Assembly: GCA_004431415.1 (NCBI GenBank)
Contig: QPMI01000445.1
Coordinates: 124,001-188,000, forward strand
Source: Cyanophora paradoxa
Taxonomy: Eukaryota; Glaucocystophyceae; Cyanophorales; Cyanophoraceae
Reading direction: 5' to 3'
DNA length: 64,000 bases
Shown in pieces: positions 1-9,498 of this stretch. A program made the translations under genes and the position numbers. Below the pieces are notes generated by a model. The model was not told the origin of the DNA, made no database searches, and saw only the letters and a list, made by a program, of their open reading frames with translations. The stretch's first letter is position 1; every line of letters starts with the position of its first letter.

Positions 1-1022
1 GGCGGCGCCGGCGCCGGGTTCAGCACCACTAGCATGCCCCGCTGCGCCCCGCCGCCTCGGCCGGCGCCTTGGCGGGGTGGGGAGCGGGCGGGCGAGGCGG
101 GCGGGCTGACCTCGCGGGCCATCTTGGCGGCCTTGATGCAGACGGGCATGGGGACCTCGAGCTGGAGGAGGAGCACGCGGGCGGTGGCGAAGGCCGGGGC
201 GGCGCGCGCGACGTCCTCGTCGGCAAGCGCGTGGTTCGCGCGGGGCACGACGATGATGCTGTTCCGCCCCGCCGCGTCCACCACGATGTGCGCCACCCCC
301 GTCCCGTTCTTCGCGTCCACCGTCAGGTAGTCCAGGCTGCCGCGCGGGCGCGGGCGCGCGCGCGTCGGTGTCGGTTCGGCGCGACGGCCGCCGGCGGCCG
401 GTTCGCGGGAAGGGGCGCACCAGAGCTCCGGCTCGTTGCCGATCTCGTCCATGATCTGCTTCCCGAACGCGTCGTTGCCGATCTTGCCCACCATCACGAC
501 GTGCCCGCCCTGCGGCCCGTCAGCGCCGCCGGCCCGCCGGCGCCGGCGAACACGCGCGGCCGCGCACCATCCTCGCACACGCGACCGCCTGGTTCATGCC
601 CTTGCCGCCCACGAACGTCCCGAACGCCTCTCCGGTCACGGTCTCGCCCAGCTGCGGCGCCCGCGGCGCCTTCGCCACGACCTGCCGGCGCCGCTCATGA
701 TCAGCCCCGCCCGGCGCGGCGCTGCCGCCGGGGCCACGTTCCGCGTGCGCACGTCGACATTACAGCTGCCTACGACGACGACGTTCGGCGGCACGCTTAT
801 GGACTTCCTGCGCTGCGAGGCGGTCAGCGCCGACCGCTGCAGGCCTAGGTCGCGCTAGAGTGCCGTTCCGATAACCGGCGCGTGGCGGCACGGTCTGGCT
901 TGTGCAACAGCGCGCGATGGACGAGGAAAAGCGAGGCCGGCGCCTACCTTGGCCGTCGCGACGAGCGCTGTCTCGCTCGAGCCGGCGCCGCTGACCATCG
1001 AACTGGAGCTGCTCTCCGACAT
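1..1022 (-). CDS. RBSK: Ribokinase (partial, 3' end beyond the left edge)
   Basis: PfkB-family sugar kinase that phosphorylates D-ribose to ribose 5-phosphate with ATP. The spliced minus-strand product starts at ATG 1022. Its first exon is 948-1022, and further exons are joined by introns with GTGCGC or GTCAGC donors and GCAG acceptors. Visible family landmarks in order are VVVVGSCNVD (first beta strand), GETVTGEAFGTFVGGKGMNQ (the ribose-contacting GGKG.NQ motif), an ACARM/VGKIGNDAFG segment, and LNPAPAP near the left edge. The C-terminal part with the catalytic Asp and ATP site lies outside the window. The frame is maintained through at least four introns, so the gene looks intact as far as it can be seen. 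Confidence 0.88.
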
Positions 1023-1283
1023 GTGATGGCTAAGCCGTCGCTCACGTAACGTCGCTGAGCGGTCGGCGGGCTACCAAAAATGGCTCGGGGCCCCTCGCTG
1101 ACGCACTGCGGCAGTCGAATGATGAGGTCGTAAATGACTTTGGCTTTCTGAATTCAGGCGCTCGGAAAAGGTCCGCGCTGACAATTTGATGTTCTAGTGC
1201 TCGGCAGAGCGCGCCTGCCTTGCCAGTGAGCGAGCGGCGCCGGTCACGGCTGTGTCCCGAGTTCACGTACCCCCAGATCCGAA

Positions 1284-2487
1284 ATGATTCAAATGAACCT
1301 CGCGCCCATCGCCCGCGGCCTCCTCGCTGTCGTGTTTCTCGTCGGCGGTGCCGCTCGCACGCGCCGGAGCGCGCCGCGCAGCCTTCTCACCCCTCGGGCG
1401 ACTGAGCTACAGCGCGGTGCACATTGATAACACTGGCATACTAGCTGCGGACAACGCTAGCTAGAAGCGGCGGTGCTAACTACGGGGCGAGAAGCCGCGG
1501 ACGACGCAGGCAGGGCCCTCTGAAGGGGGGCGTGCACTCCCCCTGGGATGCGGAAGATCCGCCGGCGGCGGCGCCAGAGGCGCCGCCGCTACGGCCAAGC
1601 CAGAGGCGAGACCGGGTGCCGAGGCCATCGAGGCTCTTACCGGCACAAGGATCTCGTCTAGAGATCCGCGGGGGTCATACGATCCAGGGGGGGACAAGTG
1701 GTTCTTGGGACAAGTGGGATTTCGTTGACCGCGGTCTCAGAGTCTCGTTGTCTCTCGGTGCTCGCCAGCTCGTCGGCGTTCGCATCGGCCGGCGTCCCTG
1801 TAAGGTGTGATACTCTCTGCGTCGCGACATCGACCGCGCCGTTCCGCGCCGCGCCGCAACATCCCTCTGCAGCATCGCGCCCGCCGCAGCCTACCTCAGC
1901 ACCGCCTTGGAGCTCGTCGGCAGTCTTTTGCTGCTGATGGTGCGGCGCACCCTCCCCGCGCCGCGCGCCGCTGGCCAAAACCCAACCAACCGCACCACTC
2001 GAGCGCGCAGGGCTTCCGGGCGCGGCTCGGCGCGTCCCTTCTCATCGCGTTCCTCCTCATGACAACGTGTGCTCGCTCACGCGGCTGTGCTCGCTCGAAG
2101 AGCTGTGCTGCTGCAGCTGTGCGACGTGTACGTACGAATCCGATCGAACCTGAGCTCGAGCTCGCATGCGCAGGTTCAGCCTGCACGCGTTCTGGAGGCT
2201 CGGGGCGGCCGATGAAATCTCCGCATTCTTGAAGAACATCTCTCTCATCGTGCGCGCGCTCGTGCGGGTCCCTCGCGCACCCGGGGAGCCGCGCGGGAGC
2301 CGGCCGAGGCTTCCGTCTAGATTTCGATTTGAATTCCCGGGGGTGCGTCCGTGCGCAGGGAGGTCTCCTGCACGTCATCGCGGCGGAGCCGGATCGCGCT
2401 CTGGGCCTGGGCCAAGTGGAGAGGAGGACCGCCGCGCTGTCCGGGCTCGCGGCGGGCGCCCGCGACATCGACGAGAAGACGGAGTAG
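1284..2487 (+). CDS. DoxX/SURF4-like small membrane protein
   Basis: The exons are short but reproduce the DoxX pattern when joined: ARGLLAVVFLVG (helix 1, from ATG 1284), then SAFASAGVP (the GVP turn after helix 1), YLSTALELVGSLLLLM (helix 2), FLKNISLI and GGLLHVIAAEP (last helix). The gene ends at TAG 2485-2487. The junction after the GVP turn works in frame with donor GTGTGA and acceptor CTGCAG near 1870. DoxX proteins are four-helix membrane proteins, some acting in redox or quinone chemistry, but the function here cannot be told. Exons between about 1400 and 1740 and between 1960 and 2210 are uncertain. The next gene, a glutaredoxin, follows on the same strand 142 bp downstream. Confidence 0.68.
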
Positions 2488-2629
2488 AGCCGAGGCAGTT
2501 AACGTTTCCCACGCACCGAGTGCGCGATATTGTACAGCAATTGTCAAACGCATCGACAGCGGCACGCGTACGGACCGGCCAGAATTTGATCCCAGGTTAG
2601 GGTACAGGGCATTCGCGGTGGTGGTGTGA

Positions 2630-3420
2630 ATGGGACAGGGCCAGTCACAGGGGTCCAAACAAAGCAACGACATGGCGACTCGCGCACTGATCAACGATTT
2701 GACATGTGAGCGCCGCGCGCGCCCATGTGGGTTCGAGGCGCGTGCTGACGAGCGATGCGCGTGGCCACCGCGGCAGCTAAGAACAAGGTGCGCTCGTGAA
2801 GGTAGACAGCAAGAGCGAGATGCGGCGTCCGGGAATGGCTAGCGCTCCCCAGGAATGTCGATGTCTTGTCGATGCCGGTTCGGGATAAGAGACAACGCGC
2901 TGCTGACGCGCCACCCTCACTCAGATCATGATGTTCTCAAAAGCCTATTGCCCGTGCGTCGCATCGCGCCGCGCCTCCCAAACGCCGCGGCGAGCTAATG
3001 CTCCCCTCGGCCATGGCCAGGTACTGCGTGAAGGCCAAGGAACTCTTCAAGAGCCTCGGCGAGCCGTACCACGCAATCGAGCTGGACGAGCGGGACGACG
3101 GCTCGACCATTCAGGCAGAGCTGGCCACGATGACAGGCCAGCGGACCGTGCGCACGCGCCCGCCTACTTCTTTGTTGCTTCGCGCGGGAGCGCTAGCGAA
3201 CGCTGACGCGGCGCTCTTCCGCGCAGGTGCCGAGTGTCTGGATCGTGCGCACGCTCACTCTGATGCCGATGCGCCTCGCTGCCGCGAAGCCTGACGCGCT
3301 GACCGCGCCGCGCCGCGCCGCGGCCGCATGCAGAACGGGCGCTTCATTGGCGGGTGCGATGACACGCACGCCAAGCACCGCTCGGGCGAGCTCGCGAGGC
3401 TGCTCAAGGGCCAGGCGTGA
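2630..3420 (+). CDS. Glutaredoxin (CPYC active site)
   Basis: Thiol-disulfide oxidoreductase that reduces protein or glutathione mixed disulfides using glutathione. Six exons can be placed exactly: 2630-2705, 2777-2787, 2925-2953, 3021-3147, 3227-3244 and 3334-3420. They give a 115-residue protein, normal for the family. The dithiol active site CPYC is split by the intron at 2954-3020. Downstream are the TVPSVWI cis-proline loop (TVP) and the GG-CDD glutathione-binding turn (NGRFIGGCDD). Exon 2 is only 11 nt and exon 5 only 18 nt. No clear targeting peptide is present, so the protein is probably cytosolic. It is convergent with the tubulin glycylase, 191 bp apart. Confidence 0.92.
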
Positions 3421-3611
3421 GGCTCGCCACCGGCTCCGGGTCCAAGCTAAGTACTAGTGTAAAGAATCCACAAAGCAGCGAACGCGCATATAGCGGCTCG
3501 GCTTGTGCGGCGAAAGCAAGGGATCTATTGAAACGAAGCGTAGAGGGATCGCGGGGGGAAGATGTGGAGGCGGGCGGGGCGGTGGGAATGCGGAGGGGGC
3601 GGGGGCGGGGG

Positions 3612-6600
3612 CTAGGGGATGTTCATGACGGGGATGGCGGCCTGGGCGGCGCTCGGCTGCCCGCTGCTCGCCTTGGGCTTGCCCATGCCCGTCCCCTTGA
3701 CGAAGAGGGAGGCCGAGGTGCCGAAGGCGGCCGTCGGGAGCGTGTACTGGATCGGCGACTTGTACACGCAGCGCCACTTGCCCGTGTCCAGGTCCTGGTA
3801 CTCGTCGTGCGGGTCGTCCTCCCCCTGCGCGCCGGGTACGCTCGGCTCCGGCAGGGGGGGGGGGTACGGCAGCTGTGCGCACGGGTCCGGTGGAGGGGCG
3901 GCGGGGCCGGTTGCGCGCGAAGATCTTCTCCGCCGAGTCCACCATGACTGCGGGGGGTACGGCCGTCAAGGAGGGGGTACGCAAGCGAGGGGGGGGGGGG
4001 GGGGGCGGGTGCGCACTCTTCATGGTGTCCTCGATGCACTCGGAGCAGAGGCGGGCGGTGACGGGGCTGGAGTGCTCCATGGAGGGGCTCGAGTTGATCT
4101 CGATGAGCCACACGCGCAGCTCCTCGTCGATCATGAAGTCGTACCCGAACAGCTCGCACGTGTTCTGCGCGGCGCGCGCGGTCAGCGGGGCACGCGGGCG
4201 GGGTACAGCGGAATCCCGCCAACCTTGCGGTTCTCGATGGAGTCCTGGGCGGAGGTGAGGGCCCAGGCGGCGACGCGCTTCATCTGGGGGTACACGTTCT
4301 TGTGCCAGACGTCCTCGGAGCCGTAGACGGCGGCGAGGTGCTGGACGAAGGTGGCCATCTCCCACATGTTCCCCTCGATCTCGCTCGCGTCGAAGCGCTC
4401 GCTGTACTTCTGGATGCTGTTGTTCGTGAGGTGCACGAACTTGTCCGAGACGTCCTCCAGCGAGAAGTCCTCCGTCGAGAAGCGCAGGTAACACTCCCCG
4501 TAGAACCAGACCGTCAGGGGGTTCCAGTCGGTGACCAGCACCCACTGCCGGATGTCGAACTTCTTGCGCTGGATGCAGAGCGGGTTCTCGATGTACTTCT
4601 GCACCACCCACTGGTTCTCCTTGCCCTCCCCCGTCAGCTCCAGCACCGCGTGCATGTCGTTCACGCACTGGATCCCTGAGCCCGCCCCGCGGCTCAGCGC
4701 CCGTCCAGCGCGCCCGAGCGGGACGCAGCGCACCGCGGCCGCGGGACTTGCCGGCCGGCTTGACGATCCAGATGTTGCGGGAGCCGTCCATGCTAAACTG
4801 CGGCTCCCGCGCCCGCAGCTCCGCCAGCGCCGCCCGCACCTCCTCCACCCCCGGCATTTCCAGCAGCTTCCCCGGGGGCAGCTTCGGCGGGGCCTCCTTC
4901 TTGCCCTTCGCGAGCCACGTCGAGTAGGCGACCAGCGCCTCCCACTCCTGCCGCGTCAGGGACCACACCCGGTCCTGCGCCTGCGGCCCCCGGCGTCAGC
5001 GGCGGCGCGGGGCCGAGCCGTCGGGGCGGGGCGGGGCGGGGCGTGCCTGGATGTCGCCCTCGTCGACGAACTCGGAGGACTCCTTGAGGCGGCGGCGGGC
5101 GGCCTTGAGGGCGAGGCCGACGAAGTGCGGCTCGAGGCTCGACTGCGGCCCCGCCGCGTCGTACCGCTTCAGCAGGCACTCCGCCGCCAGGCACCGGAAG
5201 TCGTCGATCCAGTCCTGCCGCCCCCGTCAGCGAGCGAGCCCGGGAGACAGAGGCGCGGGGCGGGGCGGGCGGGCGGGAGGTGGGGCGGGCCTGGCGGTCG
5301 CCGGGGTCGTGGAGGTCGTAGCAGCGGGGGAAGAAGGTCTCGATGTCGACGTTCTCGAACCACTGCAGGTTGCGCAGGTTGCGCGCCAGCCCCACCTTCG
5401 TCGTCACCTCCGTGTTCTTCGAGAAGTCTGCCGCCGGCGGCGGGGGAGAGGCAGCGTCGGGGGCGGGCGCGGCGCGGCGCGGGGGAGGGGCGGGGCTGGG
5501 CGCACGGTTGACGATCTGGTTGCGCTTGAGGTTCTTGTGGTCGATCTCCTTGCCCCGCAGCGCCCACTTCAGGTCGAACCACGGGCTCTCCTGGTCTGCC
5601 CCCGGCGCCCCCCGCGCGCTGTTCAGGGCCGTGCCCCCCGGGCGGAGCGCATGCGGCCAGGGGCGCACCGGTGTTCTCGAACCAGCCGCGGGCGAGGAGG
5701 GAGCGGCGGACGTCCGGGTAGCACCCCGTGATGATGAAGACCTGCCCGAGGGGGCCGCAGGTCAGCTCCCCCGGCCCCGCGCCCCCTCCACCGGGCGGGG
5801 CGGTGCGGGGCGGGCCTTGGTGCTCTCCCCGATGCCGTTGCGCTTGCGCCAGATGGCGAGCTCGATCTCCTCGGCGGCGCCGGACTTGCGGAGCGCGCGC
5901 GCCTTGCTGACGATCTGCGCGTGCTGCACGGCCGCCGCCGTCTGCGCGTACGGCGAGCCGCCGGGGACCGTCTCCCCGTTGAACGTGATCGCCCGCGGCA
6001 GCTTCTTCCGCCCCTCCGCCTTGCGCGGCGACCCGTTCGAGGGCCCCGGCGGCGGCGGCGGCGCGGGCCCCGGGGAGGGCGGCCCCGGCCCGTCCCCGGC
6101 CTCCTCCCCCTCCTCCCCCTCCGGGATGGACGCCGGCTGCGCCCCCGCCCGCTCCGCCGCTCGGCCCCGCCCCGCGGCGCCGGCGTCGGCGCCTCGGGGG
6201 CGGGGAAACGGACCTGGGCGGCCTCCTTCTGCCTGGCGCGCCAGGCCTCGACGTCGGCCTCGGGCCCGCCCTGGAGCTGCCGCTGGGCGGCCTCCACCTC
6301 CCGCTTCCACGCCGCCGACTTGCTCTCCTTCAGCTTCGCGCACACACTCAGCACCGCCTGCCGCACGCTCTCCCGCATCTGGCCCCCCGCCCGCCCCACG
6401 CCGTCGGCCCGTGGAGGTGACCGCAGGGCCCCGCCCCGCGCACCCGCTCGGCCCGCCTCTCGTTGCGCTCGGCCTTCTTCCTCTCCTCCTCCTTCTTCGC
6501 CGCCAGCATCCGGAGGTACCTGCCCCCCGCCCCGTCGCCCCGCGCCCCGCGCCCGGCGTCCGGCGTCCGGGCCCCCGGCGGGGCGCACTCCTCCTGCCTC

Positions 6601-7424
6601 CTGGCGGCCTCCTGCTTGGCCTCGCGCTTCTTGCGCTCCTCCTCCGCGTTGGAGGGCGACGTCGAGGCCGGCTCCTCGGCCACCCCCGCCATCGGCATCA
6701 GCCGCGGCGGCGAGGGCATCGAGCTCGACCGCCCCCGCATCACCGCCCTCGGCTCCTGCGCGCCGGCCTCAGCGGGCGGCCCTCGGCGGAGCGAGAGCGA
6801 GGGCGGACGCGCCTCGGGGTGCGCGGCCTCGTCCGGACCGGGGCTCTCCTGTCCCGCGTACTGCTCTCTCCTCTGCGAGCGCGCGCGTTAGCTGCCGCTC
6901 CTGCGCGCGAACGGGAGCCGCCGGATCGCACTCGCGTGGCTTCCTCGAGTATCTGAGCGCGCAGCTTTGCCCGATAGGCCTCCGCCCGCTGACCGCATGC
7001 GTCAACTGGGGCGGCCCGTCCAGGGCCGGTCAGCGGCCAAGCGCACCTGCTGCTTTGCTGCCCTCGCTGCCTCGGCCTCTCGCCTGCGTGCGCGCGCGTC
7101 ACGGCGAGGCCCCCCTGAGCCGGGGCGATTCAAGGGACCTTTGCAACGACAGGCTTCGCAAGTACTGCAGGTTCCGTGCGTGCGCGCCGACGACCGGCCC
7201 GCCGGCGTCCGTCTCTTGAGCGTACATCGGCGGGAGTCCTTGCCTGTCCGGTTCAGCCGCCTCAGGCACTGCGGGACCGTCGACGTCAGTGCCAACAAAG
7301 GAAGGGCAAGGCAAGCTGGGGCGAATCCCAGGCGATCCGCACCGATGGCCATAGCGTCTAGCTGTATCGTGGCCATCATGGCCGGATCTATTAGCTGCTC
7401 CATCACGTAGCCAGGGTCTTCCAT
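3612..7424 (-). CDS. TTLL3: Tubulin glycylase, TTLL3/8 type
   Basis: Tubulin-tyrosine-ligase-like ATP-grasp enzyme expected to add glycine to glutamates of tubulin tails in axonemes. The start is ATG 7424 and the stop is at 3612-3614. After an N-terminal charged, coiled-coil-prone region (about 7350-6200, many E/K/R/A) come FFPRCYDL, DWIDDFR, then the ATP-grasp core: IWIVKPAGKSRGRG, WVVQKYIENPL, FDIRQWVLVTDWNPL, FVHLTNNSIQK, and LIEINSSPSM. A final exon encodes GKWRCVYKSP before the stop. The WNPLTVWFY and VHLTNNSIQK stretches match the TTLL3/8 glycylase branch rather than polyglutamylases. Several introns use GC donors (intron first bases 5046, 5290, 5815). The gene implies a flagellated cell. 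Exon boundaries in the N-terminal third are less certain. Confidence 0.87.
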
Positions 7425-7556
7425 CTCGCGTCACGCCCCGCCCCCGCCGGCGCTGCACGCGCGAGGCCCCCTTGCAATCGCTTCTGCTTCACTAGCACAG
7501 CTTCTCGAGCGCTGCAGCGTCCGCGCTCTCTACCAAAACGGCCGGCAATTGCGTAT
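7425..7556. promoter_or_regulatory. Divergent intergenic promoter region
   Basis: Only 132 bp separate the start codons of the glycylase (minus) and the TEN1-like gene (plus). Both promoters and 5' leaders must lie here or overlap the neighbouring transcripts. No TATA box or other named element can be recognised with confidence. Confidence 0.45.
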
Positions 7557-8209
7557 ATGCCTCTACCCGGGACCCGTTCCCCCCCCCACGAGGCAACGAT
7601 GCAGGCGGCGAACCCTGCAGCCGAGGTCCTCTTCGCCAACGAGCTCGCCGCCGAACCGAGCAGCTGGCGCGGCCGTCAGGTTCGGGTCGCTGGCCGGTCC
7701 ATTCCGCCCTGCGCCGCTGCAGCGGGCTCTAGGTCTCACCCGAGCGCGCGTGCGGTGGCAGGTTGGCAGCGGTGGACTTCTTGGGCGGAACCGCGGTGCT
7801 GGAGTGGCGGGGCGCGCGCGTGGATGTGGACACGTCGACCCTCGCGCTCGCAGCGGCCGCCCGGCTGCCGGAGCAGTACGAAGAGAACGTTGAGTTTATT
7901 GGGGAGTTCGTGAGCGACAGTCGCAAGGTGCGCGGCCGTCTGCCGGCGCCGCCCTCGAGCTCCGGTTGGCCATGGACGCGCTCAAGCTCGGTGCAGGAGT
8001 CGGGCTACGCGCTGCGGCCGTACATCGCGCGGCGGCTCGAGGACGACATGGAGCTGCGCGAGGAGGCGCTGCGCGTCCGCCGCGCCTTCCTCGCCCGCCT
8101 CCAGCTCCCCGGCGGCCAGCAAGCCCCGGCCGCTCCCGCGCCCGCGCCCGCGGCGCCGGCCGCGCCCGCCTCGAGCTCGGGAGCGTTCCCCGCGGCCGCG
8201 GTTAAGTAG
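7557..8209 (+). CDS. TEN1: TEN1-like subunit of the CST telomere complex
   Basis: Small OB-fold protein resembling TEN1, the partner of STN1 and CTC1 in telomere replication and end protection. Three exons, 7557-7696, 7762-7927 and 7997-8209, join in frame to 172 residues. A second in-frame ATG at 7599 would give 158 and may be the true start. Landmarks are SSWRGRQVRVAGRL (beta 1), GTAVLEWRGARVDVDTSTL, VEFIGEF (the conserved GE after the third strand) and a C-terminal helix rich in Arg/Glu (ALRVRRAFLARL). The family normally ends near there. The extra Ala/Pro-rich tail of about 40 residues is low complexity. Identification rests on pattern only, but length, order and helix fit well. Confidence 0.68.
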
Positions 8210-9498
8210 CGACCGCGCCCACCCGACTCTCCCCACCGCCTCAACTGCGGACTTCCCCATCGGGCGAGTGTGGCCCAGTGGGCCTCCGGGCTCGGCTCGA
8301 GCGGGTTTCCGCGGGTCACGAGTGACTCGCCATGATCCAACAACCGACGGTTGTACTCATGACCTCCGAACTGCGCGGGCTTCGTCGCGCTGAGAGGGCG
8401 CGGTTCAGGTTTGCCCCTCGCCGGCCGCCGCCATGGCGCGGTCAGAGCTGCAGCTAATCGTGCGACGTCGACAGCTGCAGGTCGGCCGGGCGCCGGCCCC
8501 GTCGCAGACGTCAACTTGCATTCGAACGCGCGCGTACGGCCCGCATCGCGGATCGCTCGCGGCAGACGCCGACTTCGCCGGCCGCCTCGCGGCAGCACGC
8601 GCAGCGATCAATGCCGGGGGCACTGAGCTCGGACTGGCGCGGTTGTCGCTTTCTTCTCTCGCCCCCGGCCGCCCTTCATTCGCTTCATAGCTAGCGCCCT
8701 CTTCCCCTTTCTTCTTGTGTACACCCTTTCGTGCGCAACAAGTCGCTGCGGTCACTGAGTAAACAATCCACGACTTCTGCCTCGCTGCCGGAATATTTAT
8801 GCGATTGCCAGGGCGGAAGGGCGTCGCCAGCTGCACGTGTGAGCCCGGGGTCAGATGATATTACTGTACTGTAACTTAGTGATATTAATGCATATGCGGC
8901 AAGACTCGAGATCTGGATCGATATCGATATCTATATATATAGCTTGTTCGATATCTGATCATGGGACACTGCAGCTGAGATATCGATCGAATTAACTTCG
9001 GGCGCCGAATCGCTTCAAGGCTGAAGTGATCGTGACTTAAAAAGCTTGTACCGTAGTACTTCACTTCAGCTTCCGCAAGTTAAATTCAGACTCGGCAAGA
9101 ACGACCGTCAAGCCTTGGGAGTCGGAGGCCCTGCGAGGCTGAGGACTGCTTGATTATACCCCAGTAATTCACGGCGACGTGAAATAGTCGTGAGCGTCAC
9201 GAAAACAAATAAATCTCGATAAATACAATACAATAGTCAGCGAAATGCGACCTGCATGCGCGCATGCGCAGCTACAGCTGCAGCTGCAGCTGCCATGATC
9301 TACTAGAATTAAGTCTAGTGCCAGGAGCTGCAGCTGCAGCTGCCATGATCTACTAGAATTAAGTCTAGTGCCAGTTTCAACGTTCACTAGATAGGTATGG
9401 ACAATAAGCTAAGTATCATCTAGTACAAAAGAAAAAGCAAAGGCGAGGATCCGAAGCGGAAGCTAAGGGGGGGCGGGGGCGGCGGGTGCGGAGGCGGG
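8210..9498. other. Intergenic region, AT-richer core, no supported gene
   Basis: This is a convergent spacer between the TEN1-like gene and the ABCG gene. From about 8840 to 9420 base composition turns AT-rich, with several overlapping palindromes around 8920-8995 (GATC, ATCGAT and ATATAT runs). A 50-bp tandem repeat lies at 9276-9374. The open stretch at 8433-8690 has no recognisable protein features and I do not call it a gene. Confidence 0.5.
9276..9374. repeat. Two-copy 50-bp tandem repeat
   Basis: Copies at 9276-9325 and 9326-9374 are identical apart from one trailing base. Each copy has a palindromic AGCTGC run, then CCATGATC, then CTAG-AATTAAGT-CTAG, so each copy can itself fold. It sits downstream of the ABCG gene's stop, in the convergent spacer. 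Confidence 0.9.

Noticed and set aside
8433-8690. Open reading frame in the spacer after the TEN1-like gene
   Set aside because: No recognisable domain or splice support. Long open frames are common by chance in this GC-rich sequence.
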